64,000 bases of DNA, from contig CM076955.1 of the NCBI GenBank assembly GCA_039566865.1, positions 20,877,501-20,941,500 on the forward strand, given 5' to 3'. This stretch comes from Aurelia coerulea. Lineage: Eukaryota > Cnidaria > Scyphozoa > Semaeostomeae > Ulmaridae. This document shows positions 1-13,399 of this stretch, piece by piece (positions within the stretch are counted from its first letter, which is position 1; each line of letters starts with the position of its first letter). Both the position numbers and the translations under genes were made by a program. The notes below the pieces were generated by a model that saw only the letters and a program-made list of their open reading frames with translations, ran no database searches and was not told the origin of the DNA.

Positions 1-218
1 CTAAGATTTCAACCATAGACTGTGTTTTGACTTCCTTTTCTCTGGAAAAGTTTCAATCACTTGAACCTCATTAACCTGATGAGGCTTCAAATGTTTCAAA
101 ATTATACCTCATTTTGCCTGAATTGAATGAAACCAAGTTTCAATTTCAATCCATTCATACTCAATTCGTAAGATTTCAAGCATAGACTGTGTTTTGACAT
201 CCTTTTCTCTGGACAAGA

Positions 219-268
219 TTCAATCATTTGAACCTCATTAACCTGATGAGGTTTCAATTGTTTCAAAA
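219..268. repeat. Dyad within the satellite-1 monomer (one example of about 237)
   Basis: The core arms AACCTCAT and ATGAGGTT are separated by TAACCTG. Pairing extends outwards through TTTGAA/TTTCAAA with one bulged base and then through a less exact stretch (left TTTCAATCA against the complement of TGTTTCAAA). The result is an imperfect palindrome of about 50 bp with roughly 20-bp arms. The core is present in almost every monomer of the array and its right arm survives in the decayed copies after 50285. Confidence 0.85.
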
Positions 269-3200
269 TTATACCTCATTTTGACAGAATTGAATCAATC
301 CAAGTTTTATTGTCGATCGATTTAAAATCAATTCCTAAGATTTCAAGCATAGACTGTGTTTTGACTTCCTTTTCTCTGGACAAGTTTCAATCATTTGAAC
401 CTCATTAACCTGATGAGGTTTCGAATGTTTCAAAATTATACCTCATTTTGCCTGAATCGAATGAAACCAAGATTCAATTTCAATCCATTCATACTCAATT
501 CATAAGATTTCAAGCATAGACTGTGTTTTGACTTCCTTTTCTCTGGACAAGTTTCAATCATTTGAACCTCATTAACCTGATGAGGTTTCAAATGTTTCAA
601 AATTATACCTCATTTTGCCTGAATCGAATGAAACCATGTTTCAATTTCAATCCATTCATACTCAATTCATAAGATTTCAAGCATAGACTGTGTTTTGACT
701 TCCTTTTCTCTGGACAAGTTTCAATCATTTGAACCTCATTAACCTGATGAGGTTTCAAATGTTTCAAAATTATACCTCATTTTGCCTGAATTGAATGAAT
801 CCAAGTTTCAATTTCAATCCATTCATACTCAATTCGTAAGATTTCCATTATAGACTGTGTTTTGACATCCTTTTCTCTGGACAAGATTCAATCATTTGAA
901 CCTCATTAACCTGATGAGGTTTCAAATGTTTCAAAATTATACCTCTATTTGACAGAATTGAATCAATCCAAGTTTTATTTTCGATCAATTTATAATCAAT
1001 TCCTAAGATTTCAAGCATAGACTGTGTTTTGACTTCCTTTTCTCTGGACAAGTTTCAATCATTTGAACCTCATTAACCTGATGAGGTTTCAAATGTTTCA
1101 AAATTATACCTCATTTTGCCTGAATCGAATGAAACCAAGTTTCAATTTCAATCCATTCATACTCAATTCATAAGATTTCAAGCATAGACTGTGTTTTGAC
1201 TTCCTTTTCTCTGGACAAGTTTCAATCATTTGAACCTCATTAACCTGATGAGGTTTCAAATGTTTCAAAATTATACCTCATTTTGCCTGAATCGAATGAA
1301 ACCAAGTTTCAAGTTCAATCCATTCATACTCAATTCATAAGATTTCAAGCATAGACTGTTTTTTGTCTTCCTTTTCTCTGGACAAGTTTCAATCATTTGA
1401 ACCTCATTAACCTGATGAGGTTTCAAATGTTTCAAAATTATACCTCATTTTGACAGAATTGAATCAATCCAAGTTTTATTTTCGATCGATTTATAATCAA
1501 TTCATAAGATTTCAACCATAGACTGTGTTTTGACTTCCTTTTCTCTGGACAAGTTTCAATCATTTGAACCTCATTAACCTGATGAGGTTTCAAATGTTTC
1601 AAAATTGTACCTCATTTTGCCGGAATCGAATGAAACCAAGTTTCAATTTCAATCCATTCATACTCAATTCATAAGATTTCAAGCATAGACTGTGTTTTGA
1701 CATCCTTTTCTCTGGACAAGTTTCAATCATTTGAACCTCATTAACCTGATGAGGTTTCAAATGTTTCAAAATTATACCTCATTTTGCCTGAATTGAATGA
1801 AACCAAGTTTCAATTTCAATCCATTCATACTCAATTCATAAGATTTCAAGCATAGACTGTGTTTTGACTTCCTTTTCTCTGGACAAGTTTCAATCATTTG
1901 AACCTCATTAACCTGATGAGGTTTCAAATGTTTCAAAATTATACCTCTATTTGACAGAATTGAATCAATCCAAGTTTCATTTTCGATCGATTTTTAATCA
2001 ATTCATAAGATTTCAACCATAGACTGTGTTTTGACTTCCTTTTCTCTGGACAAGTTTCAATCATTTGAACCTCATTAACCTGATGAGGTTTCAAATGTTT
2101 CAAAATTGTACCTCATTTTGCCTGAATCGAATGAAACCAAGTTTCAATTTCAATCCATTCATACTCAATTCATAAGATTTCAACCATAGACTGTGTTTTG
2201 ACATCCTTTTCTCTGGACAAGTTTCAATCATTTGAACCTCATTAACCTGATGAGGTTTCAAATGTTTCAAAATTATACCTCATTTTGACAGAATTGAATC
2301 CATCCAAGTTTTATTTTCGATCGATTTATAATCAATTCCTAAGATTTCAACCATAGACTGTGTTTTGACTTCCTTTTCTCTGGACAAGTTTCAATCATTT
2401 GAACCTCATTAACCTGATGAGGTTTCAAATGTTTCAATATTATACCCCATTTTGCCTGAATTGAATGAAACCAAGTTTCAATTTCAATCCATTCATACTC
2501 AATTCATAAGATTTCAAGCATAGACTGTGTTTTGACTTCCTTTTCTCTGGACAAGTTTCAATCATTTGAACCTCATTAACCTGATGAGGTTTCAAATGTT
2601 TCAAAATTATACCTCATTTTGACAGAATTGAATCAATCCAAGTTTTATTTTCGATCGATTTATAATCAATTCATAAGATTTCAACCATAGACTGTGTTTT
2701 GACTTCCTTTTCTCTAGACAAGTTTCAATCATTTGAACCTCATTAACCTGATGAGGTTTCAAATGTTTCAAAATTGTACCTCATTTTGCCGGAATCGAAT
2801 GAAACCAAGTTTCAATTTCAATCCATTCATACTCAATTCATAAGATTTCAAGCATAGACTGTGTTTTGACATCCTTTTCTCTGGACAAGTTTCAATCATT
2901 TGAACCTCATTAACCTGATGAGGTTTCAAATGTTTCAAAATTATACTTCATTTTGACAGAATTGAATCAATCCAAGTTTCATTTTCGATCGATTTATAAT
3001 CAGTTCATAAGAATTCAACCATAGACTGTGTTTTGACTTCCTTTTCTCTGGACAAGTTTCAATCATTTGAAACTCATTAACCTGATGAGGTTTCAAATGT
3101 TTCAAAATTATACCTCATTTTGCCTGAATCGAATGAAACCAAGTTTCAATTTCAATCCATTCATACTCAATTCATAAGATTTCAAGCATAGACTGTGTTT

Positions 3201-5439
3201 TGACTTCCTTTTCTCTGGACAAGTTTCAATCATTTGAACCTCATTAAACTGATGAGGTTTCAAATGTTTCAAAATTATACCTCTATTTGACAGAATTGAA
3301 TCAATCCAAGTTTCATTTTCGATCGATTTTTAATCAATTCATAAGATTTCAACTATAAACTGTGTTTTGACTTCCTTTTCTCTGTACAAGTTTCAATCAT
3401 TTGAACCTCATTAACCTGATGAGGTTTCAAATGTTTCAAAATTGTACCTCATTTTGCCGGAATCGAATGAAACCAAGTTTCAATTTCAATCCATTCATAC
3501 TCAATTCGTAAGATTTCAAGCATAGACTGTGTTTTGACATCCTTTTCTCTGGACAAGATTCAATCATTTGAACCTCATTAACCTGATGAGGTTTCAAATG
3601 TTTCAAAATTATACCTCATTTTGACAGAATTGAATCAATCCAAGTTTTATTTTCGATCAATTTATAATCAATTCCTAAGATTTCAAGCATAGACTGTGTT
3701 TTGACTTCCTTTTCTCTGGACAAGTTTCAATCATTTGAAACTCATTAACCTGATAAGGTTTCAAATGTTTCAAAATTTTACCTCATTTTGCCTGAATTGA
3801 ATGAAACCAAGTTTCAATTTCAATCCATTCATACTCAATTCGTAAGATTTCAAGCATAGACTGTGTTTTGACATCCTTTTCTCTGGACAAGTTTAAATCA
3901 TTTGAACCTCATTAACCTGATGAGGCTTCAAATGTTTCAAAATTATACCTCATTTTGACAGAATTGAATCAATCCAAGTTTTATTTTAAATCGATTTATA
4001 ATCAATTCCTAAGATTTCAACCATAGACTGTGTTTTGACTTCCTTTTCTCTGGACAAGTTTCAATCATTTGAACCTCATTAACCTGATGAGGTTTCAAAT
4101 GTTTCAAAATTATACCTTATTTTGCCTGAATCGAATGAAACCAAGTTGCAATTTCCTTCCATTCATACTCAATTCATAAGATTTCAAGCATAGACTGTGT
4201 TTTGACTTCCTTTTCTCTGGACAAGTTTCAATCATTTGAACCTCATTAACCTGATGAGGTTTCAAATGTTTCAAAATTATACCTCATTTTGACAGAATTG
4301 AATCAATCCAAGTTTTATTTTCGATCAATTTATAATCAATTCCTAAGATTTCAAGCATAGACTGTGTTTTGACTTCCTTTTCTCTGGACAAGTTTCAATC
4401 ATTTGAACCTCATTAACCTGATGAGGTTTCAAATGTTTCAAAATTATACCTCATTTTGACAGAATTGAATCAATCCAAGTTATATTTTCGATCGATTTAT
4501 AATCAATTCATAAGATTTCAACCATAGACTGTGTTTTGACAACCTTTTCTCTGGACAAGTTTCAATCATTTGATCCTCATTAACCTGATGAGGTTTCAAA
4601 TGTTTGAAAATTATACCTCACATTGCCTGAATCGAATGAAACCAAGTTTCAATTTCAATCCATTCATACTCAATTCATAAGATTTCAACCATAGACTGTG
4701 ATTTGACTTCCTTTTCTATGGACAAGTTTCAATCATTTGAGCCTCATTAACCTGATGAGGTTTCAAATGTTTCAAAATTATACCTCATTTTGACAGAATT
4801 GAATCAATCCAAGTTTCATTTTCAATCCATTCATACTCAATTCATAAGATTTCAACCATAGACTGTGTTTTGACTTCCTTTTCTCTGGACAAGTTTCAAT
4901 CATTTGAACCTCATTAACCTGATGAGGTTTCAAAAGTTTCAAAATTATACCTCATTTTGCCTGAATTGAATGAAACCAAGTTTCAATTTCAATCCATTCA
5001 TACTCAATTCGTAAGATTTCAAGCATAGACTGTGTTTTGACATCCTTTTCTCTGGACAAGATTCAATCATTTGAACCTCATTAACCTGATGAGGTTTCAA
5101 ATGTTTCAAAATTATACCTCATTTTGACAGAATTGAATCAATCCAAGTTTTATTTTCGATCAATTTATAATCAATTCCTAAGATTTCAAGCATAGACTGT
5201 GTTTTGACTTCCTTTTCTCTGGACAAGTTTCAATCATTTGAACCTCATTAACCTGATGAGGTTTCAAATGTTTCAAAATTATACCTCATTTTGCCTGAAT
5301 CGAATGAAACCAAGTTTCAATTTCAATCCATTCATACTCAATTCATAAGATTTCAAGCATAGACTGTGTTTTGACTTCCTTTTCTCTGGACAAGTTTCAA
5401 TCATTTGAACCTCATTAACCTGATGAGGTTTCAAATGTT

Positions 5440-8400
5440 TCAAAGTTATACCTCATTTTGACAGAATAGAATCAATCCAAGTTTTATTTTCGATCGATTT
5501 ATAATCCATTCATAAGATTTCAACCATAGACTGCGTTTTGACTTCCTTTTCTCTGGACAAGTTTCAATCATTTGAGCCTCATTAACCTGATGAGGTTTCA
5601 AATGTTTCAAAATTATACCTCATTTTGCCTGAATTGTATGAAACCAAGTTTCAATTTCAATCCATTCATACTTAATTCGTAAGATTTCAAGCATAGACTG
5701 TGTTTTGACATCCTTTTCTCTGGACAAGTTTCAATCATTTGAACCTCATTAACCTGATGAGGTTTCAAATGTTTCAAAATTACACCTCATTTTGACAGAA
5801 TTGAATCAATCCAAGTTTTATTTTCGATCGATTTATAATCAATTCATAAGATTTCAACCATAGACTGTGTTTTGACTTCCTTTTCTCTGGACAGGTATCA
5901 ATCATTTGAACCTCGTTAACCTGATGAGGTTTCAAATGTTTCAAAATTATACCTCATTTTGCATGAATCGAATGAAACCAAGTTTCAATTTCAATCCATT
6001 CATACTCAATTCATAAGATTTCAACCATTGACTGTGTTTTGACATCCTTTTCTCTGGACAGGTATCAATCATTTGAACCTCATTAACCTGATGAGGTTTC
6101 AAATGTTTCAAAATTATACCTCATTTTGCATGAATCGAATGAAACCAAGTTTCAATTTCAATCCATTCATACTCAATTCATAAGATTTCAACCATTGACT
6201 GTGTTTTGACATCCTTTTCTCTGGACAAGTTTCAATCATTTGAACCTCATTAACCTGATGAGGTTTCAAATGTTTCAAAATTACACCTCATTTTGACAGA
6301 ATTGAATCAATCCAAGTTTTATTTTAAATCGATTTATAATCAATTCATAAGATTTCAACCATAGACTGTGTTTTGACTTCCTTTTCTCTGGACAAGTTTC
6401 AATCATTTGAACCTCATTAACCTGATGAGGTTTCAAATGTTTCAAAATTATACCTCATTTTGATAGAATTGAATCAATCCAAGCTTCATTTTCGATCGAT
6501 TTATAATCAATTCATAAGATTTCAACCATAGACTGTGTTTTGACTTCCTTTTCTCTGGACAAGTTTCAATCATTTGAACCTCATTAACCTGATGAGGTTT
6601 CAAATGTTTCAAAATTATACCTCATTTTGACAGAATAGAATCAATCCAAGTTTTATTTTCGATCGATTTATAATCCATTCATAAGATTTCAACCATAGAC
6701 TGCGTTTTGACTTCCTTTTCTCTGGACAAGTTTCAATCATTTGAGCCTCATTAACCTGATGAGGTTTCAAATGTTTCAAAATTATACCTCATTTTGCCTG
6801 AATTGTATGAAACCAAGTTTCAATTTCAATCCATTCATACTTAATTCGTAAGATTTCAAACATAGACTGTGTTTTGACATCCTTTTCTCTGGACAAGTTT
6901 CAATCATTTGAACCTCATTAACCTGATGAGGTTTCAAATGTTTCAAAATTACACCTCATTTTGACAGAATTGAATTAATCCAAGTTTTATTTTAAATCGA
7001 TTTATAATCAATTCATAAGATTTCAACCATAGACTGTGTTTTGACTTCCTTTTCTCTGGACAAGTTTCAATCATTTGAACCTCATTAACCTGATGAGGTT
7101 TCAAATGTTTCAAAATTATACCTCATTTTGATAGAATTGAATCAATCCAAGCTTCATTTTCGTTCGATTTATAATCAATTCATAAGATTTCAACCATAGA
7201 CTGTGATTTGACTTCCTTTTCTCTCGACAAGTTTCAATCATTTGAACCTCATTAACCTGATGAGGTTTCAAATGTTTCAAAATTATACCTCATTTTGCAT
7301 GAATCGAATGAAACCAAGTTTCAATTTCAATCCATTCATACTCAATTCATAAGATTTCAACCATTGACTGTGTTTTGACATCCTTTTCTCTGGACAGGTA
7401 TCAATCATTTGAACCTCATTAACCTGATGAGGTTTCAAATGTTTCAAAATTATACCTCATTTTGCATGAATCGAATGAAACCAAGTTTCAATTTCAATCC
7501 ATTCATACTCAATTCATAAGATTTCAACCATTGACTGTGTTTTGACATCCTTTTCTCTGGACAAGTTTCAATCATTTGAACCTCATTATCCTAATGAGGT
7601 TTCAAATGTTTCAAAATTATACCTCATTTTGACAGAATTGAATCAATCCAAGTTTTATTTTCGTTCGATTTATAATCAATTCATAAGATTTCAACCATAG
7701 ACTGTGTTTTGACTTCCTTTTCTCTGGACAAGTTTCAATCATTTGAACCTCATTAACCTGATGAGGTTTCAAATGTTTCAAAATTATACCTCCTTTTGCC
7801 TGAATCGAACGAAACCAAGTTTCAATTTCAATCCATTCATACTCAATGCATAAGATTTCAACCATAGACTGTGTTTTGACTTCCTTTTCTCTGGACAAGT
7901 TTCAATCATTTGAACCTCATTAACCTGATGAGGTTTCAAATGTTTCAAAATTATACCTCATTTTGACAGAATTGAATCAATCCAAGTTTTATTTTCGATC
8001 GATTTATAATCAATTCATAAGATTTCAACAATAGACTGTGTTTTGACTTCCTTTTCTCTGGACAAGTTTCAATCATTTGAACCTCATTAACCTGATGAGG
8101 TTTCAAATGTTTCAAAATTATACCTCATTTTGACAGAATTGAATCCATCCAAGTTTTATTTTCGATCGATTTATAATCAATTCATAAGATTTCAACCATA
8201 GACTGTGATTTGACTTCCTTTTCTCTCGACAAGTTTCAATCATTTGAACCTTATTAACCTGATGAGGTTTCAAAAGTTTCAAAATTATACCTCATTTTGC
8301 CTGAGTTGAATGAAACCAAGTTTCAATTTCAATCCATTCATACTCAATTCATAAGATTTCATCCATAGACTGTGTTTTGACAACCTTTTCTCTGGACAAG

Positions 8401-9500
8401 TTTCAATCATTTGATCCTCATTAACCTGATGAGGTTTCAAATGTTTGAAAATTATACCTCACATCGCTTGAATCGAATGAAACCAAGTTTCAATTTCAAT
8501 CCATTCATACTCAATTCATAAGATTTCAACCATAGACTGTGTTTTGACTTCCTTTTCTCTGGACAAGTTTCAATCATTTGAACCTCATTAACCTGATGAG
8601 GTTTCAAATGTTTCAAAATTATACCTCATTTTGACAGAATTGAATCAATCCAAGTTTTATTTTCGATCAATTTATAATCAATTCCTAAGATTTCAAGCAT
8701 AGACTGTGTTTTGACTTCCTTTTCTCTGGACAAGTTTCAATCATTTGAACCTCATTAACCTGATGAGGTTTCAAATGTTTCAAAATTATACCTCATTTTG
8801 CCTGAATCGAATGAAACCAAGTTTCAATTTCAATCCATTCATACTCAATTCATAAGATTTCAAGCATAGACTGTGTTTTGACTTCCTTTTCTCTGGACAA
8901 GTTTCAATCATTTGAACCTCATTAACCTGATTAGGTTTCAAATGTTTCAAAGTTATACCTCATTTTGAAAGAATAGAATCAATCCAAGTTTTATTTTCGA
9001 TCGATTTATAATCCATTCATAAGATTTCAACCATAGACTGCGTTTTGACTTCCTTTTCTCTGGACAAGTTTCAATCATTTGAGCCTCATTAACCTGATGA
9101 GGTTTCAAATGTTTCAAAATTATACCTCATTTTGCCTGAATTGTATGAAACCAAGTTTCAATTTCAATCCATTCATACTTAATTCGTAAGATTTCAAGCA
9201 TAGACTGTGTTTTGACATCCTTTTCTCTGGACAAGTTTCAATCATTTGAACCTCATTAACCTGATGAGGTTTCAAATGTTTCAAAATTACACCTCATTTT
9301 GACAGAATTGAATCAATCCAAGTTTTATTTTAAATCGATTTATAATCAATTCATAAGATTTCAACCATAGACTGTGTTTTGACTTCCTTTTCTCTGGACA
9401 AGTTTCAATCATTTGAACCTCATTAACCTGATGAGGTTTCAAATGTTTCAAAATTATACCTCATTTTGATAGAATTGAATCAATCCAAGCTTCATGTTCG
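5440..9500. repeat. Higher-order duplication in satellite 1 (7- and 14-monomer offsets)
   Basis: A diagnostic variant, AGAATAGAATCAATCC followed by ATAATCCATTCATAAG and GACTGCGTTTTGAC, occurs at about 5461, 6630 and 8968. The spacings are 1169 bp (7 x 167) and 2338 bp (14 x 167). Neighbouring private variants, such as TGAATTGTATGAAACC and TTAATTCGTAAG, recur with it, so multi-monomer blocks were duplicated as units. Confidence 0.8.
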
Positions 9501-12500
9501 ATCGATTAATAATCAATTCATAAGATTTCAACCATAGACTGTGTTTTGACTTCCTTCTCTCTGGACAAGTTTCAATCATTTGAACCTCATTAACCTGATG
9601 AGGTTTCAAATGTTTCAAAATTATACCTAATTTTGACAGAATTGAATGAAACCAAGTTTCAACTTCAATCTATTCATCATCAATTCATAAGATTTCAACC
9701 ATAGACTGTGTTTTGACTTCCTTTTCTCTCGACAGTTTACTATCATTTGAACCTCATTAACCTGATGAGATTTCAAATGTTTTGAAATTTATACCTCATT
9801 TTGACTGAATTGAATCAAATCAAGTTTCATTTTCAATCCATTCATAATCAGTTCAAAGATTTCAATCATAGACTGTGTTTTGACTTCATTTTCTCTAGAC
9901 AAGTGTCAATCATTTGAACCTCATTAACCTGATGAGGTTTCAAATGTTTGAAAATTATACCTCATTTTGCCTGAATTGAATCAAACCAAGTTTCATTTTC
10001 AATCCATTCATAATCAATTCAACGATTTCAATCATAGAATGTGTTTTGACTTCATTTTCTCTAGACAAGTTTCAATCATTTGACCCTCATTAACCTGATG
10101 AGCTTTCAAATGTTTCAAAATTATAACTCATTTTGACAGAATTGAATGAATCCAAGTTTCATTTTCGATCGATGTGTAATCAATTCATAAGATTTCAACT
10201 ATAGACTGTGTTTTTACTTCCTTTTCTCTCGACAGTTTACTATCATTTGAACCTCATTAGCCTGATGAGGTTTCAAATGTTTCAAAATTATACCTCATTT
10301 TGACGGAAGTGAATCAATCCAAGTTTAATTTTCGATCGATTTATAATCAATTCATAAGAGTTCAACCATAGACTGTGTTTTGACTTCCTTTTCTCCTGAC
10401 AAGTTTCAATCATTTGAACCTCATTAACCTGATGAGGTTTCAAATGTTTCAAAATTATACCTAATATTTCCTGAATTGAATGAAATCAAGTTTCAATTCC
10501 AATCCATTCATACTCAATTCATAAGATTTCAACCATAGACTGTGTTTTGACATCCTTTTCTCTGGACAAGTTTCAATCATTTGAGCCTCATTAACCTGAT
10601 GAGGTTTCAAATGTTTCAAAATTATACCTCATTTTGCCTGAATTGTATGAAACCAAGTTTCAATTTCAATCCATTCATACTCAATTCGTAAGATTTCAAG
10701 CATAGACTGTGTTTTGACATCCTTTTCTCTGGACAAGTTTCAATCATTTGAACCTCATTAACCTGATGAGGTTTCAAATGTTTCAAAATTATACCTCATT
10801 TTGACAGAATTGAATCAATCCAAGTTTTTTTCTAAATCGATTTATAATCAATTCATAAGATTTCAACCATAGACTGTGTTTTGACTTCCTTTTCTCTGGA
10901 CAAGTTTCAATCATTTGAACCTCATTAACCTGATGAGGTTTCAAATGTTTCAAAATTATACCTCATTTTGACAGAATTGAATCAATCCAAGTTTCATTTT
11001 CGATCGATTTATATTCAATTCATAAGATTTCAACCATAGACTGTGTTTTGACATCCTTTTCTCTGGACAAGTTTCAATCATTTGAACCTCATTAACCTGA
11101 TGAGGTTTCAAATGTTTCAAAATTATACCTCATTTTTACAGAATTGAATCAACCCAAGTTTCATTTTCGATCGATTTATAATCAATTCATAAGATTCCAA
11201 CCATAGACTTTGTTTTGACTTCCTTTTCTCTGGAAAAGTTTCAATCATTTGAACCTCATTAACCTGATGAGGTTTCAAATGTTTCAAAATTATACCTCAT
11301 TTTGACAGAATTGAATCCATCCAAGTTTTATTTTCGATCGATTTATAATCAATTCATAAGATTTCAACCATAGACTGTGATTTGACTTCCTTTTCTCTCG
11401 ACAAGTTTCAATCATTTGAATCTCATTAACCTGATGAGGTTTCAAATGTTTCAAAATTATACCTCATTTTGCATGAATCGAATGAAACCAAGTTTCAATT
11501 TCAATCCATTCATACTCAATTCATAAGATTTCAACCATTGACTGTGTTTTGACATCCTTTTCTCTGGACAGGTATCAATCATTTGAACCTCATTAACCTG
11601 ATGAGGTTTCAAATGTTTCAAAATTATACCTCATTTTGCTTGAATTGTATGAAACCAAGTTTCAATTTCAATCCATTCATACTTAATTCGTAAGATTTCA
11701 AGCATAGACTGTGTTTTGACATCCTTTTCTCTGGACAAGTTTCAATCATTTGAACCTCATTAACCTGATGAGGTTTCAAATGTTTCAAAATTACACCTCA
11801 TTTTGACAGAATTGAATCAATCCAAGTTTTATTTTAAATCGATTTATAATCAATTCATAAGATTTCAACCATAGACTGTGTTTTGACTTCCTTTTCTCTG
11901 GACAAGTTTCAATCATTTGAACCTCATTAACCTGATGAGGTTTCAAATGTTTCAAAATTATACCTCATTTTGATAGAATTGAATCAATCCAAGCTTCATT
12001 TTCGATCGATTAATAATCAATTCATAAGATTTCAACCATAGACTGTGTTTTGACTTCCTTTTCTCTCGACAAGTTTCAATCATTTGAACCTCATTAACCT
12101 GATGAGGTTTCAAATGTTTCAAAATTATACCTCATTTTGACAGAATTGAATCAATCCAAGTTTTATTTTCGATCGATTTATAATCAATTCATAAGATTTC
12201 AACCATAGACTGTGTTTTGACTTCCTTTTCTCTGGACAGGTATCAATCATTTGAACCTCGTTAACCTGATGAGGTTTCAAATGTTTCAAAATTATACCTC
12301 ATTTTGCATGAATCGAATGAAACCAAGTTTCAATTTCAATCCATTCATACTCAATTCATAAGATTTCAACCATTGACTGTGTTTTGACATCCTTTTCTCT
12401 GGACAGGTATCAATCATTTGAACCTCATTAACCTGATGAGGTTTCAAATGTTTCAAAATTATACCTCATTTTGCATGAATCGAATGAAACCAAGTTTCAA

Positions 12501-13399
12501 TTTCAATCCATTCATACTCAATTCATAAGATTTCAACCATTGACTGTGTTTTGACATCCTTTTCTCTGGACAAGTTTCAATCATTTGAACCTCATTATCC
12601 TAATGAGGTTTCAAATGTTTCAAAATTATACCTCATTTTGACAGAATTGAATCAATCCAAGTTTTATTTTCGTTCGATTTATAATCAATTCATAAGATTT
12701 CAACCATAGACTGTGTTTTGACTTCCTTTTCTCTGGACAAGTTTCAATCATTTGAACCTCATTAACCTGATGAGGTTTCAAATGTTTCAAAATTATACCT
12801 CATTTTGACAGAATCGAACGAAACCAAGTTTCAATTTCAATCCATTCATACGCAATGCATAAGATTTCAACCATAGACTGTGTTTTGACTTCCTTTTCTC
12901 TGGACAAGTTTCAATCATTTGAACCTCATTAACCTGATGAGGTTTCAAATGTTTCAAAATTATACCTCATTTTGACAGAATTGAATCCATCCAAGTTTTA
13001 TTTTCGATCGATTTATAATCAATTCATAAGATTTCAACAATAGACTGTGATTTGACTTCCTTTTCTCTCGACAAGTTTCAATCATTTGAACCTCATTAAC
13101 CTGATGAGGTTTCAAAAGTTTCAAAATTATACCTCATTTTGACAGAATTGAATCCATCCAAGTTTTATTTTCGATCGATTTATAATCAATTCATAAGATT
13201 TCAACCATAGACTGTGTTTTGACTTCCTTTTCTCTGGACAAGTTTCAATCATTTGAACCTCATTAACCTGATGAGGTTTCAAATGTTTCAAAATTATACC
13301 TCATTTTGACAGAATCGAACGAAACCAAGTTTCAATTTCAATCCATTCATACTCAATGCATAAGATTTCAACCATAGACTGTGTTTTGACTTCCTTTTC

